DNA of 64,000 nucleotides, from NCBI RefSeq assembly GCF_900091605.1, contig NZ_FMCQ01000010.1, positions 221,085 to 285,084 of the forward strand, in the 5' to 3' direction. The translations under genes were made by a program, and so were the position numbers. The notes under the pieces were generated by a model, which did not search any database, had not been told where the DNA came from, and saw only the letters and a program-made list of their open reading frames with translations. Source of the stretch: Micromonospora tulbaghiae (GTDB taxonomy: Bacteria; Actinomycetota; Actinomycetes; Mycobacteriales; Micromonosporaceae). Shown one piece after another: positions 57,689 to 64,000 of the stretch (its first letter is position 1; the number at the start of each line of letters is the position of its first letter).

Positions 57689-59329
57689 TCAGCGGCGGGC
57701 GCGTTCCTCCCGGCCGGCCGAGTCCACGCTCACCTCGTCGAAGGCGGGCGCGCCGTCGACGGCGTCCGCCCCCACCGCCACCGAACGGCCGGTGTCCGGC
57801 AGGTCGAGGCTGGAACGCAGGGTGACCGGGCGCAGCAGCAGCGCCGCAACGATACCCACCACCGCGATGGCGGCCGAGATCAGGAAGATGTGCCCCGTTG
57901 CGTCCCCGTACGCGGCCCGGACGATCTGCCGGACCGGCTCGGGCAGCGCGTCGAGGTTGAGCGTGCTGCCGCCGCCTCCGCCGGAGGTGGGGATGCCGGC
58001 CGCGGCGAGGTCGCCTGTGATCCGGTCGGTGACCCGGCGGGCCAGCACCGCGCCGAGCACGGACACGCCGATGGTGCCGCCGAGCGAGCGGAAGAACGCG
58101 ACGCTGGCGCTGGCCGCGCCGATGTCCCTGAGCGCGACCGTGTTCTGCACGGCGAGCACCAGGTTCTGCATGGTCATGCCGACGCCGACGCCCACGATGA
58201 ACATCGCGAGGCCGACGAAGACCAGCGACGTCTCGTGGTCGATGGTGCCGAGCATGGCGAACCCGATGACCAGCACGACGGAGCCGAACACGATGTACGG
58301 CTTGATCTTCCCGGTGGCGGTGATCATCCGGCCGGCCACGATCGAGGAGATCAGCACACCGGCCATCATCGGGATGGTGAGCAGGCCGGCCTCGGTCGGG
58401 CTGTAACCGCGGCCGATCTGGAAGTACTGGCCGAGGAAGACCGCGCCGCCGAACATCGCCATGCCGACCGCGAGGCTGCCCAGGATCGCCAGGGCGGTGG
58501 TGCGCTCGCGGACGATGTGCAGCGGCACCACCGGCTCGGCGGCCCGTGCCTCCACCCAGACGGCGAGCGCGAGCAGCAGCACCGAGCCGCCGACCATGGC
58601 GCCGGTCTGCCAGGAGATCCAGGCGAACGAGTCGTCGACGAACGAGATCCAGATCAGCAGCACGCTGACGCCGGCGGCGATGAGCGTGGCGCCCAGATAG
58701 TCGATCTTGACGTTGGCCCGGCGCACGGTGGGCAGGTTCAGGGTGATCTGCAGCAGGAACAGCGCGGCGGCCGCGACCGGTACGCCGACGAAGAAGCACC
58801 AGCGCCAGCCGAGCCAGGAGGTGTCCACGATGAGGCCGCCCAGCAGCGGGCCGCCGACGGTGGCCAGCGCCATCACGCCACCCAGGTAACCGTTGTAGCG
58901 GCCTCGCTCACGCGGCGGGATCATGGCCGCGATGGCGACCTGGACCAGCGCCTGGAGACCACCGACACCGATGCCCTGGAACGCGCGGGCGGCGATGAGC
59001 TGCTCGGCGCTCTGCGCGAAGCCGGCCGCGACCGAGCCGACCAGGAACACCACGATGGCGACCTGGATCAGCAGCTTCTTGTTGAACAGGTCGGCCAGCT
59101 TGCCCCAGATCGGGGTGGTCGCCGTGGCGGTGAGCAGGGTGGCGGTGACCACCCAGGTGTACTGCGTCTGCGAGCCGTTGAGCGCTCCGATGATCTTCGG
59201 CAGGGCCGTCGAGACCACGGTGCTGCTCAGCATGGCCACGAAGAGCACCAGCAGCAGACCGCTGAGCGCCTCCAGCGTCTTCCGCTTGCTCATGGGTGCG
59301 GCCTCAGCCGTCGTGGTGGGTGCGCTCAT
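57689..59329 (-). CDS. DHA2-family MFS multidrug exporter
   Basis: A 546-residue, 14-helix exporter. SSTVVSTALPKIIGALNGSQ is the TM1 segment, IWGKLADLFNKKLLIQVAIV motif A, IAARAFQGIGVGGLQALVQV motif B and LATVGGPLLGGLIVDTSWLG motif C. ATG at 59327-59329 with GGAGG 7-8 bases upstream. Divergent from a TetR regulator, with two palindromes in the 120-base gap, so it is almost certainly the repressed target and confers resistance to its inducer. Confidence 0.95.
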   Translation of the reverse strand: MSAPTTTAEAAPMSKRKTLEALSGLLLVLFVAMLSSTVVSTALPKIIGALNGSQTQYTWVVTATLLTATATTPIWGKLADLFNKKLLIQVAIVVFLVGSVAAGFAQSAEQLIAARAFQGIGVGGLQALVQVAIAAMIPPRERGRYNGYLGGVMALATVGGPLLGGLIVDTSWLGWRWCFFVGVPVAAAALFLLQITLNLPTVRRANVKIDYLGATLIAAGVSVLLIWISFVDDSFAWISWQTGAMVGGSVLLLALAVWVEARAAEPVVPLHIVRERTTALAILGSLAVGMAMFGGAVFLGQYFQIGRGYSPTEAGLLTIPMMAGVLISSIVAGRMITATGKIKPYIVFGSVVLVIGFAMLGTIDHETSLVFVGLAMFIVGVGVGMTMQNLVLAVQNTVALRDIGAASASVAFFRSLGGTIGVSVLGAVLARRVTDRITGDLAAAGIPTSGGGGGSTLNLDALPEPVRQIVRAAYGDATGHIFLISAAIAVVGIVAALLLRPVTLRSSLDLPDTGRSVAVGADAVDGAPAFDEVSVDSAGREERARR

Positions 59330-59395
59330 GCGCGCGTCCTCCAGGTGTGTCGATTCGGGTGGCCGCTTCGTTGCCTCAAGCAATCAACACTAAAC

Positions 59396-59432
59396 CTTGC
59401 CCGGTCGGCAAGTTTGCCCATTGAGAAATGGG
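59396..59432. promoter_or_regulatory. TetR-type operators between exporter and regulator
   Basis: CTTGCC-cggtc-GGCAAG (59396-59412) is a perfect 6-base palindrome with AA/TT extensions. CCCATT-gaga-AATGGG (59417-59432) is a second. Both lie in the divergent gap, the second ending 17 bases before the regulator ATG. Confidence 0.7.
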
Positions 59433-59449
59433 TCACCTACGCTTGGGTC

Positions 59450-60040
59450 ATGGAGGAGTGCACCGGGCTGCGGGAGCGGAAGAAGGCGGCCACCCGCCTG
59501 GCGCTGCACGAGGCGGCGCTGTCCCTCGCCGTCCAGCACGGCCCCGACCGGATCACCGTCGAGGCGATCGCCGACGCCGCGAACGTCTCCCGGCGGACGT
59601 TCTCCAACTACTTCGGCGGCAAGGAAGAGGCCCTCTTCCACGGCGACACGCTGCGGCTGCGCCGGCTCCTCACGCTCGTCGCGGAACAGCCGGCCGAGCT
59701 GTCGCCGTGGGCGGCGCTGACCCGGGCCGCCCTGGCCCAGGCCGAGGACGGCTACGACGACCCGGCCGAGCCCTGGCTCAACCGGCGCCGGCGGCTGCAC
59801 GGCCACCCGAGCCTGGCCGCCCATCAGGTCGGCGCGTACGCGGCCCTGGAACGCGAGATGGCCGCGGAGCTGACCCGCCGGCTGACCGGACCCGACGCGG
59901 CGCTGCGGGCCCGGATCGTCGCCGCGACGTTCCTCGCGTCCCTGCGGATCGCCGCCCACGAATGGCTGGAGCAACCCGGACGGCCGTTGCGCGACGTGCT
60001 GCGCGCCGTGCTCGCCCACGCCGCCCCGGCTACCGGCTGA
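59450..60040 (+). CDS. TetR-family transcriptional repressor
   Basis: A 196-residue regulator. The HTH is ITVEAIADAANVSRRTFSNY followed by FGGKEEAL (about 31-58). The C-terminal ligand domain has LEREMAAELTRRLTGPDAAL and a final amphipathic helix. ATG at 59450. Divergent from the DHA2 exporter with palindromes between, so it probably represses that gene and itself. Confidence 0.93.
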   Translation: MEECTGLRERKKAATRLALHEAALSLAVQHGPDRITVEAIADAANVSRRTFSNYFGGKEEALFHGDTLRLRRLLTLVAEQPAELSPWAALTRAALAQAEDGYDDPAEPWLNRRRRLHGHPSLAAHQVGAYAALEREMAAELTRRLTGPDAALRARIVAATFLASLRIAAHEWLEQPGRPLRDVLRAVLAHAAPATG

Positions 60041-60127
60041 GCACTCCCCGACCGCTGCTCCCGTCGGACCGGTGGAATGGCCGGCGAAAGCGACATCCCA
60101 TCTGACCTGGGCTGACACACTCGCCCG

Positions 60128-61459
60128 GTGGGTGGCGACCGGTGGCGCAAGGGGCTCGGGCCGGCGACCGGCGTCGCCCCCGCCACCCGGGTCGACCGGT
60201 TCGAGATCTTCTTCGACCTCGTCTTCGTGGTGTCCTTCTTCATCATCACGCGCGCCACCGCCGCGAACGTGACCCCCCGGGAACTACTCCACGCGCTGCT
60301 GGTGCTCGCCGTGCTCTGGTGGTGCTGGGTGGTGCACAGCGCGGTCGCCGCCCGGCTGCGCCTCGGCGAGGGCTTCGTGCCGATCCTCATGGTGGTCGGC
60401 ATGATCGCGCTGTTCACGTTCGCACTCGCGCTGCCGCAGACGTTCGGCGACCTGGACAAGGGCAGCGCCGGGCCCATCCTGGTCACGATCAGCTACGTGG
60501 TGATCCGGCTCGTGCACACCGCGCTGTACTGGTACGCCACCGGCGACGACCCGCCGGCCCGGCGCAAGCTGCGACTGTTCCTGCCCGAGGCGCTGGTCAC
60601 CGCGTCCCTGCTGCTGGTGGCGGCGCTGCTGCCGCCACGCGTACCCCCGGAGGTCGGCCCGTGGCTGCGCGACGGGCTGTGGATCGCCGTGGTGGCCATC
60701 CAGTACAGCAGCGGCCTGCTGGCCGGCACCGACGGCTGGAAGATCACCTCAGCCGAGCACTGGACCGAACGGTACGACCTCATCCTGATCATCGCGCTGG
60801 GCGAGTCGGTCATCTCCGTCGGTGTCGGCGGGAATCTGCTCGGCCAGGCCGTGACCTGGCCGGCGATCCCGGCGGCGATCTTCGGCATCCTGTTCACCGC
60901 GGCGCTCTGGTGGGCGCACTTCGACATGATCGGCCCGGCCGCCCGGATCGCGCTGCACGCCGCACAGGGCCACGCGCGGGTGGCGCTGGCCCGCGACGCG
61001 TACGCCTACCTCTACCTGCCGATGATCGCCGGGGTGATCCTGTTCGCGATCGGCGCAGAGGAGCTGGTCCGGATCGTCACCGACCCGGCGGGCGGCCCGA
61101 TGGAGCGCGGCCACGGGCCGGCGGTGCCGCTGCTCTTCGGTGGGGTGCTCCTCTACCTCGCCGCCAACATGGCGTTCCAGTGGCGCGCGCTGCGGACGCT
61201 GTCCTGGACCCGGGTCGGGGCTCTGGCCCTGCTCGCCGCGGCGCTGCCGGTCGGCCGGCACCTGCCGGCGCTCGGCGCGCTGGGACTGCTCACCGCGATC
61301 TGCGTGGTCCTGGCGGCAGCCGAGCTGGTGATCTTCGCCGATTCCCGGGTCGCGTTGCGCCGGCTGATGCACGAGGAGAAGGCCAGCGCCGAGGAGAGCG
61401 AGGCCGCCTGGCGGGCCCGCTGGCGCGACGGCGGCGACGGTGCCCCGCACCGACCTTGA
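60128..61459 (+). CDS. low temperature requirement protein A (LtrA) family membrane protein
   Basis: A 443-residue polytopic membrane protein. The family signature RVDRFEIFFDLVFVVSFFII opens the chain (about 21-40); about eleven hydrophobic helices follow, including the conserved ERYDLILIIALGESVISVGV and LWWAHFDMIG segments. LtrA was named from a Listeria cold-growth mutant; its transport or enzymatic activity is not settled. GTG at 60128. The C-terminal tail is acidic and cytosolic. It ends 21 bases before the next gene, which may be co-transcribed. Confidence 0.92.
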   Translation: MGGDRWRKGLGPATGVAPATRVDRFEIFFDLVFVVSFFIITRATAANVTPRELLHALLVLAVLWWCWVVHSAVAARLRLGEGFVPILMVVGMIALFTFALALPQTFGDLDKGSAGPILVTISYVVIRLVHTALYWYATGDDPPARRKLRLFLPEALVTASLLLVAALLPPRVPPEVGPWLRDGLWIAVVAIQYSSGLLAGTDGWKITSAEHWTERYDLILIIALGESVISVGVGGNLLGQAVTWPAIPAAIFGILFTAALWWAHFDMIGPAARIALHAAQGHARVALARDAYAYLYLPMIAGVILFAIGAEELVRIVTDPAGGPMERGHGPAVPLLFGGVLLYLAANMAFQWRALRTLSWTRVGALALLAAALPVGRHLPALGALGLLTAICVVLAAAELVIFADSRVALRRLMHEEKASAEESEAAWRARWRDGGDGAPHRP

Positions 61460-61480
61460 CACAGGCCCTAGAGTCTCCGC

Positions 61481-62548
61481 GTGATCGAGATCGTCACCGA
61501 GGTCGACCTGTTCCACCCGCCCGCCCGGATCTGGCGGGCGCTCACGGAACGCGCGCTGCTGGCCAAGTGGTTCGCCGACAGCGCGCCCGGGTCCGACCGG
61601 TGGATCCTGGCCACCGCCGCGCTGCCCGGCTACGACGGCGACACCGAGGTGGAGACCGTCGAGCTGCGGGCGCCGGATCGGCTGGTCGTCCGCTGCCGGG
61701 AGGCCGGCCGGGCCACCCGCCTCGCCTGCGACCTGACCCCCACCGCGCACGGCACCCGGCTGTCCGTACGCGAGGTGCTCGAGGAGGGCGACTGGGACGC
61801 CGATGCCCGCGCCGAGCAGCACGAACAGGCCGTGACCGGACGGCTGCCGGCGATCCTGGACTGGCTGGCGTTCCAGAACGTCGACCTGCGCCGCGCCGAG
61901 GGCGGCCTGACCGCCGAACTGCCAGTGGTCCGGCTGCTCGGCGACGATCAGCGCCGGCCCGGGCCGCGCCGCGTGCTGCTGGCGGCCGGTGCGGTGACGC
62001 TGATCGCCGCCGCGGCCGGGGCGACGGTTTGGGCCACCGCCGGCGAGCCGCCCGCGCCGGCCGCGCCCACGCCCACGACGTCGCTGGTCATGCCGTCGTC
62101 CACCACCGCGCCCTCCGTCCGGCCCACGACCGCACGGCCCACACCCAGTGCCAGCCGCCGCAGCGCGTCGCCCTCACCGACGCCGTCGCCCACGCCCAGC
62201 CGTACGCCGAGCCCGAGGGCCTCGACTGTGGTCGCGGCGCCGCTGAGCGCCACCTACGAGACGGTCACCGACCGGGTCTTCGGCTACCGGGGCGAGGTGG
62301 TGCTGCGCAATCCCGGCCCGGCGCAGCGTCCGGCGTGGACGGTCACCGTGACGCTGCACGACGGTGCCACAGTGGGCAGCGTGAGCGGGGCCGAGGCCAC
62401 ACAGGACGGCCCAGTGGTCACGTTCACCGGGAGCGCCTTGCCGGGCGGCGAGTCCGCCACCATCCGCTTCGACGTCCGCGACCCCGACCCCTCGCACAAC
62501 GCCCCCGCCGCCTGCGCCGCGGAGAACACCCCCTGCACCCCCGCCTGA
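61481..62548 (+). CDS. SRPBCC domain - TM helix - extracellular CBM2-like domain fusion
   Basis: A 355-residue protein with three parts. Residues 1-135 are SRPBCC/AHSA1-like: VTEVDLFHPPARIWRALTER, LAKWFAD and a helical C-terminal segment HEQAVTGRLPAILDWLA. A TM helix (RVLLAAGAVTLIAAAAGATV, about 165-184) is followed by a Ser/Thr/Pro linker. Residues about 245-355 (LSATYETVTDRVFGYRGEVV; AWTVTVTLHDGATVGSVSGA) form an immunoglobulin-like sheet resembling a CBM2 without the exposed tryptophans, ending in a Cys pair. SRPBCC inside and a sugar-binding-like domain outside is an unusual combination. GTG at 61481-61483. Confidence 0.8.
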   Translation: MIEIVTEVDLFHPPARIWRALTERALLAKWFADSAPGSDRWILATAALPGYDGDTEVETVELRAPDRLVVRCREAGRATRLACDLTPTAHGTRLSVREVLEEGDWDADARAEQHEQAVTGRLPAILDWLAFQNVDLRRAEGGLTAELPVVRLLGDDQRRPGPRRVLLAAGAVTLIAAAAGATVWATAGEPPAPAAPTPTTSLVMPSSTTAPSVRPTTARPTPSASRRSASPSPTPSPTPSRTPSPRASTVVAAPLSATYETVTDRVFGYRGEVVLRNPGPAQRPAWTVTVTLHDGATVGSVSGAEATQDGPVVTFTGSALPGGESATIRFDVRDPDPSHNAPAACAAENTPCTPA

Positions 62549-62593
62549 CCCGCCTGCCTCCTTCACCCGCCTCACCCCCTGCCCTGCCCTGCC

Positions 62594-62649
62594 GATCATG
62601 AAGTTAGACCGCGGATTTGTCCCCATTGAGTGCGGTCAACCTCATGATC
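62594..62649. repeat. inverted repeat with GATCATGAAGTT core (REP-like element)
   Basis: GATCATGAAGTTAGACCGC (62594-62612) pairs imperfectly with GCGGTCAACCTCATGATC (62632-62649): one mismatch and a bulged base, spacer 19. It follows the SRPBCC-fusion stop by 45 bases. Resembles the element at 49581-49654 in layout but not in sequence. Confidence 0.7.
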
Positions 62650-62654
62650 AGCGC

Positions 62655-62755
62655 GCGTGGGCGTGCGGGGTGGGCGGGGTGGGCGTGCGGCGTGCGGGGT
62701 GGGCGCGGGGCGGGCATGGGGTGGGCGCTGGTGCGGTGGGCGCGGAAATGAGTTG
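62655..62755. other. G-rich low-complexity tract in the 314-base gap before GH62
   Basis: The 62549-62862 gap has no gene. After the inverted repeat, a run of about 100 bases repeats GGGGTGGGCG-like units on the plus strand. It has many G3-G4 runs and could form G-quadruplexes or simply be a degenerate repeat. Confidence 0.5.
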
Positions 62756-62764
62756 TTGAGTGCG

Positions 62765-62778
62765 TGGGAGCGCTCCCG
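62765..62778 (+). promoter_or_regulatory. CebR-type operator upstream of GH62
   Basis: TGGGAGCGCTCCCG matches 13 of 14 bases of TGGGAGCGCTCCCA, the box bound by the LacI-family cellulose regulators CebR/CelR in Streptomyces and Thermobifida. It is 84 bases before the GH62 ATG, so cello-oligosaccharides may induce that gene. Confidence 0.85.
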
Positions 62779-62862
62779 TAACATCCCTGACGCGGCTGTT
62801 AACGCTCACAACACAATCGCCACCGCCAATGCCAGAGCCGCCGCCCGCCAGGAGGTCAGTTC

Positions 62863-64000
62863 ATGTCCAGATCTAGGTCAGTCAATGCCATATTGGCATC
62901 GGCCGGCGCCGCGCTGCTCGCGTCGGCGACGGTCGCCGTGGCGCTGCCCGCCGGGGCCGCCGCCGCGGGGTGCTCGGTCAACTACGCGATCCCGTCGCAG
63001 TGGCAGGGCGGCTTCGGCGCCAACGTCACCATCACGAACCTGGGCGACCCGCTGTCGAGCTGGACGCTGACGTGGTCGTTCGGCGCCGGGCAGACGGTGA
63101 CCCAGTCGTGGAACACGAGCCTGACCCAGAGCGGGTCCGCGGTCACCGCGCGCAACGTCGACTACAACGGGTCGATCCCGACCAACGGCAGCACCTCGTT
63201 CGGCTTCAACGGCTCCTGGACCAGCAGCAACCCGGTGCCGACCAGCTTCGCGCTCAACGGGGTGACCTGCACCGGCGGCACCACCACGCCGACCGGCGCA
63301 CCCACCACCGCGCCACCCACCACCGCGCCACCGACCACCGCGCCGCCGACCACGGCACCGCCCACGACGCCGCCTCCGGGTGGCACGTGCAATCTGCCGT
63401 CGTCGTACCGGTGGTCGTCGACGGGTGCGTTGGCGCAGCCGCGGTCGGGTTGGGTGTCGTTGAAGGACTTCACCGTGGTGCCCTACAACGGGCAGCACCT
63501 GGTCTACGCCACCACCCATGACACCGGTTCGTCGTGGGGGTCGATGAACTTCGGCCTGTTCTCGAACTGGTCGCAGATGGCCTCCGCGTCGCAGAACGCG
63601 ATGTCGTCGGGCACCGTCGCGCCGACGTTGTTCTACTTCGCGCCGCGCAACATCTGGGTCCTGGCCTACCAGTGGGGCCCGACCGCGTTCTCCTACCGCA
63701 CCTCGACCAACCCGACGAACCCGAACGGGTGGTCCTCGGCACAGCCGCTGTTCACCGGCAGCATCTCCGGTTCCGGCACCGGCCCGATCGACCAGACGCT
63801 GATCGCCGACGACCAGAACATGTACCTGTTCTTCGCCGGTGACAACGGCAAGATCTACCGCTCCAGCATGCCGATCGGGAACTTCCCCGGCAGCTTCGGG
63901 TCGAACTACACCACCATCATGTCGGACTCGACGAACAACCTGTTCGAAGCCGTGCAGGTCTACAAGCTGCAGGGCCAGACCCGCTACCTGATGATCGTCG
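62863..64000 (+). CDS. secreted CBM2-GH62 alpha-L-arabinofuranosidase, partial (runs off right edge)
   Basis: The first 379 codons of a secreted arabinoxylan-debranching enzyme. Signal peptide to about residue 35 (ASATVAVALPAGAAAAG). CBM2 covers about 36-138 (CSVNYAIPSQWQGGFGANVT; SWTLTWSFGAGQ; FALNGVTC). A linker of repeated APPTT units leads to GH62 from about residue 172: RWSSTGALAQPRSGWVSLKD with the catalytic base in LKDFTVVPYNG, THDTGSSWGSMNFGLFSNWS, LFYFAPRNIWVLAYQWGPTA and GPIDQTLIADD. ATG at 62863 with a perfect AGGAGG six to seven bases upstream. Controlled by the CebR-type box. It lacks only its C-terminus, outside the window. Confidence 0.95.
   Translation, partial: MSRSRSVNAILASAGAALLASATVAVALPAGAAAAGCSVNYAIPSQWQGGFGANVTITNLGDPLSSWTLTWSFGAGQTVTQSWNTSLTQSGSAVTARNVDYNGSIPTNGSTSFGFNGSWTSSNPVPTSFALNGVTCTGGTTTPTGAPTTAPPTTAPPTTAPPTTAPPTTPPPGGTCNLPSSYRWSSTGALAQPRSGWVSLKDFTVVPYNGQHLVYATTHDTGSSWGSMNFGLFSNWSQMASASQNAMSSGTVAPTLFYFAPRNIWVLAYQWGPTAFSYRTSTNPTNPNGWSSAQPLFTGSISGSGTGPIDQTLIADDQNMYLFFAGDNGKIYRSSMPIGNFPGSFGSNYTTIMSDSTNNLFEAVQVYKLQGQTRYLMIV

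Noticed and set aside
63298..63375. Short tandem repeat that could be mistaken for a CRISPR array
   Set aside because: The repeats are 12-15 bases with no spacers and encode the APPTT linker of the CBM2-GH62 protein.
1..64000. tRNA, rRNA, integrase, transposase or att sites that would mark the defence island as a mobile element
   Set aside because: None could be recognised; island boundaries therefore remain undefined.

Overview
The window is about 73% GC, uses many GTG and TTG starts, and packs genes on both strands with frequent 4-base ATGA/GTGA overlaps. Those traits, together with a DUF397 protein, AA10/CBM2/GH62 polysaccharide enzymes, a MoaD-like/BNR-repeat pair and intergenic hairpins ending in GATCATGAAGTT or GTCGATCTTGCACTT, point to a filamentous actinomycete, most likely Micromonosporaceae (Micromonospora or a close relative). 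That assignment is inference; there is no rRNA or other marker gene here, and I saw no tRNA, CRISPR array, integrase or transposase.

Positions 1-15.5 kb look like a defence island, almost all on the minus strand. From right to left: a stand-alone N6-adenine methylase with its own HTH (13623-15524); then one tight seven-gene array, hsdM - hsdS (broken by an in-frame amber codon) - hsdR - a two-helix membrane protein - a Ser/Thr kinase with a TPR-like tail - an HsdR-N nuclease fused to a RAMA domain - a DUF6308 protein (13412 down to 2806). Four junctions overlap by 4-17 bases, so this reads as one transcript. Beyond a plus-strand DUF397 gene come a hypothetical gene, a DUF7019 gene and a second kinase-TPR gene that runs off the left edge. 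The coupling of a type I restriction system to a kinase and a second nuclease is the most novel feature of the window.

Positions 15.6-23 kb hold unlinked accessory genes: a DUF4352 lipoprotein, a membrane protein with an internal duplication, an RNase H-like protein, two methyltransferases, an arginase-fold protein without its metal-binding histidines, a Nudix hydrolase, a Tat-exported TIM-barrel protein and a PPOX-family protein. Positions 23-28.5 kb form a sugar or polyol catabolic cluster (LacI regulator divergent from a Gfo/Idh/MocA dehydrogenase, a DUF993 aldolase-like protein and a TIM-barrel isomerase, then an SGNH hydrolase) with two tandem LacI-type operators in the shared promoter. 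Positions 28.5-32.8 kb are an ECF sigma / anti-sigma / ABC exporter operon.

Positions 32.8-53 kb are mostly single-gene housekeeping or accessory functions: beta-propeller lipoprotein, MoaD-like/BNR pair, MmcQ/YjbR, GNAT, alpha/beta hydrolase, ASCH, CaiB-type CoA transferase divergent from an acyl-CoA synthetase, FUSC transporter, a sensory-rhodopsin-transducer-like protein coupled to a sugar-lactone oxidase and divergent from a GH15 enzyme, a sigma factor facing its presumed anti-sigma factor, MOSC, a NYN-LOTUS RNase-like protein and a DHA2 exporter.

Positions 53-64 kb are a plant or chitin polysaccharide region: AA10 lytic polysaccharide monooxygenase, a clan-A glycosidase with FN3 and CBM2, and at the right edge a CBM2-GH62 arabinofuranosidase (cut by the window) preceded by a CebR-type box. 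Between them lie PAP2, a second DHA2 exporter with a divergent TetR regulator and palindromic operators, LtrA, and an unusual SRPBCC-membrane-CBM2-like fusion.
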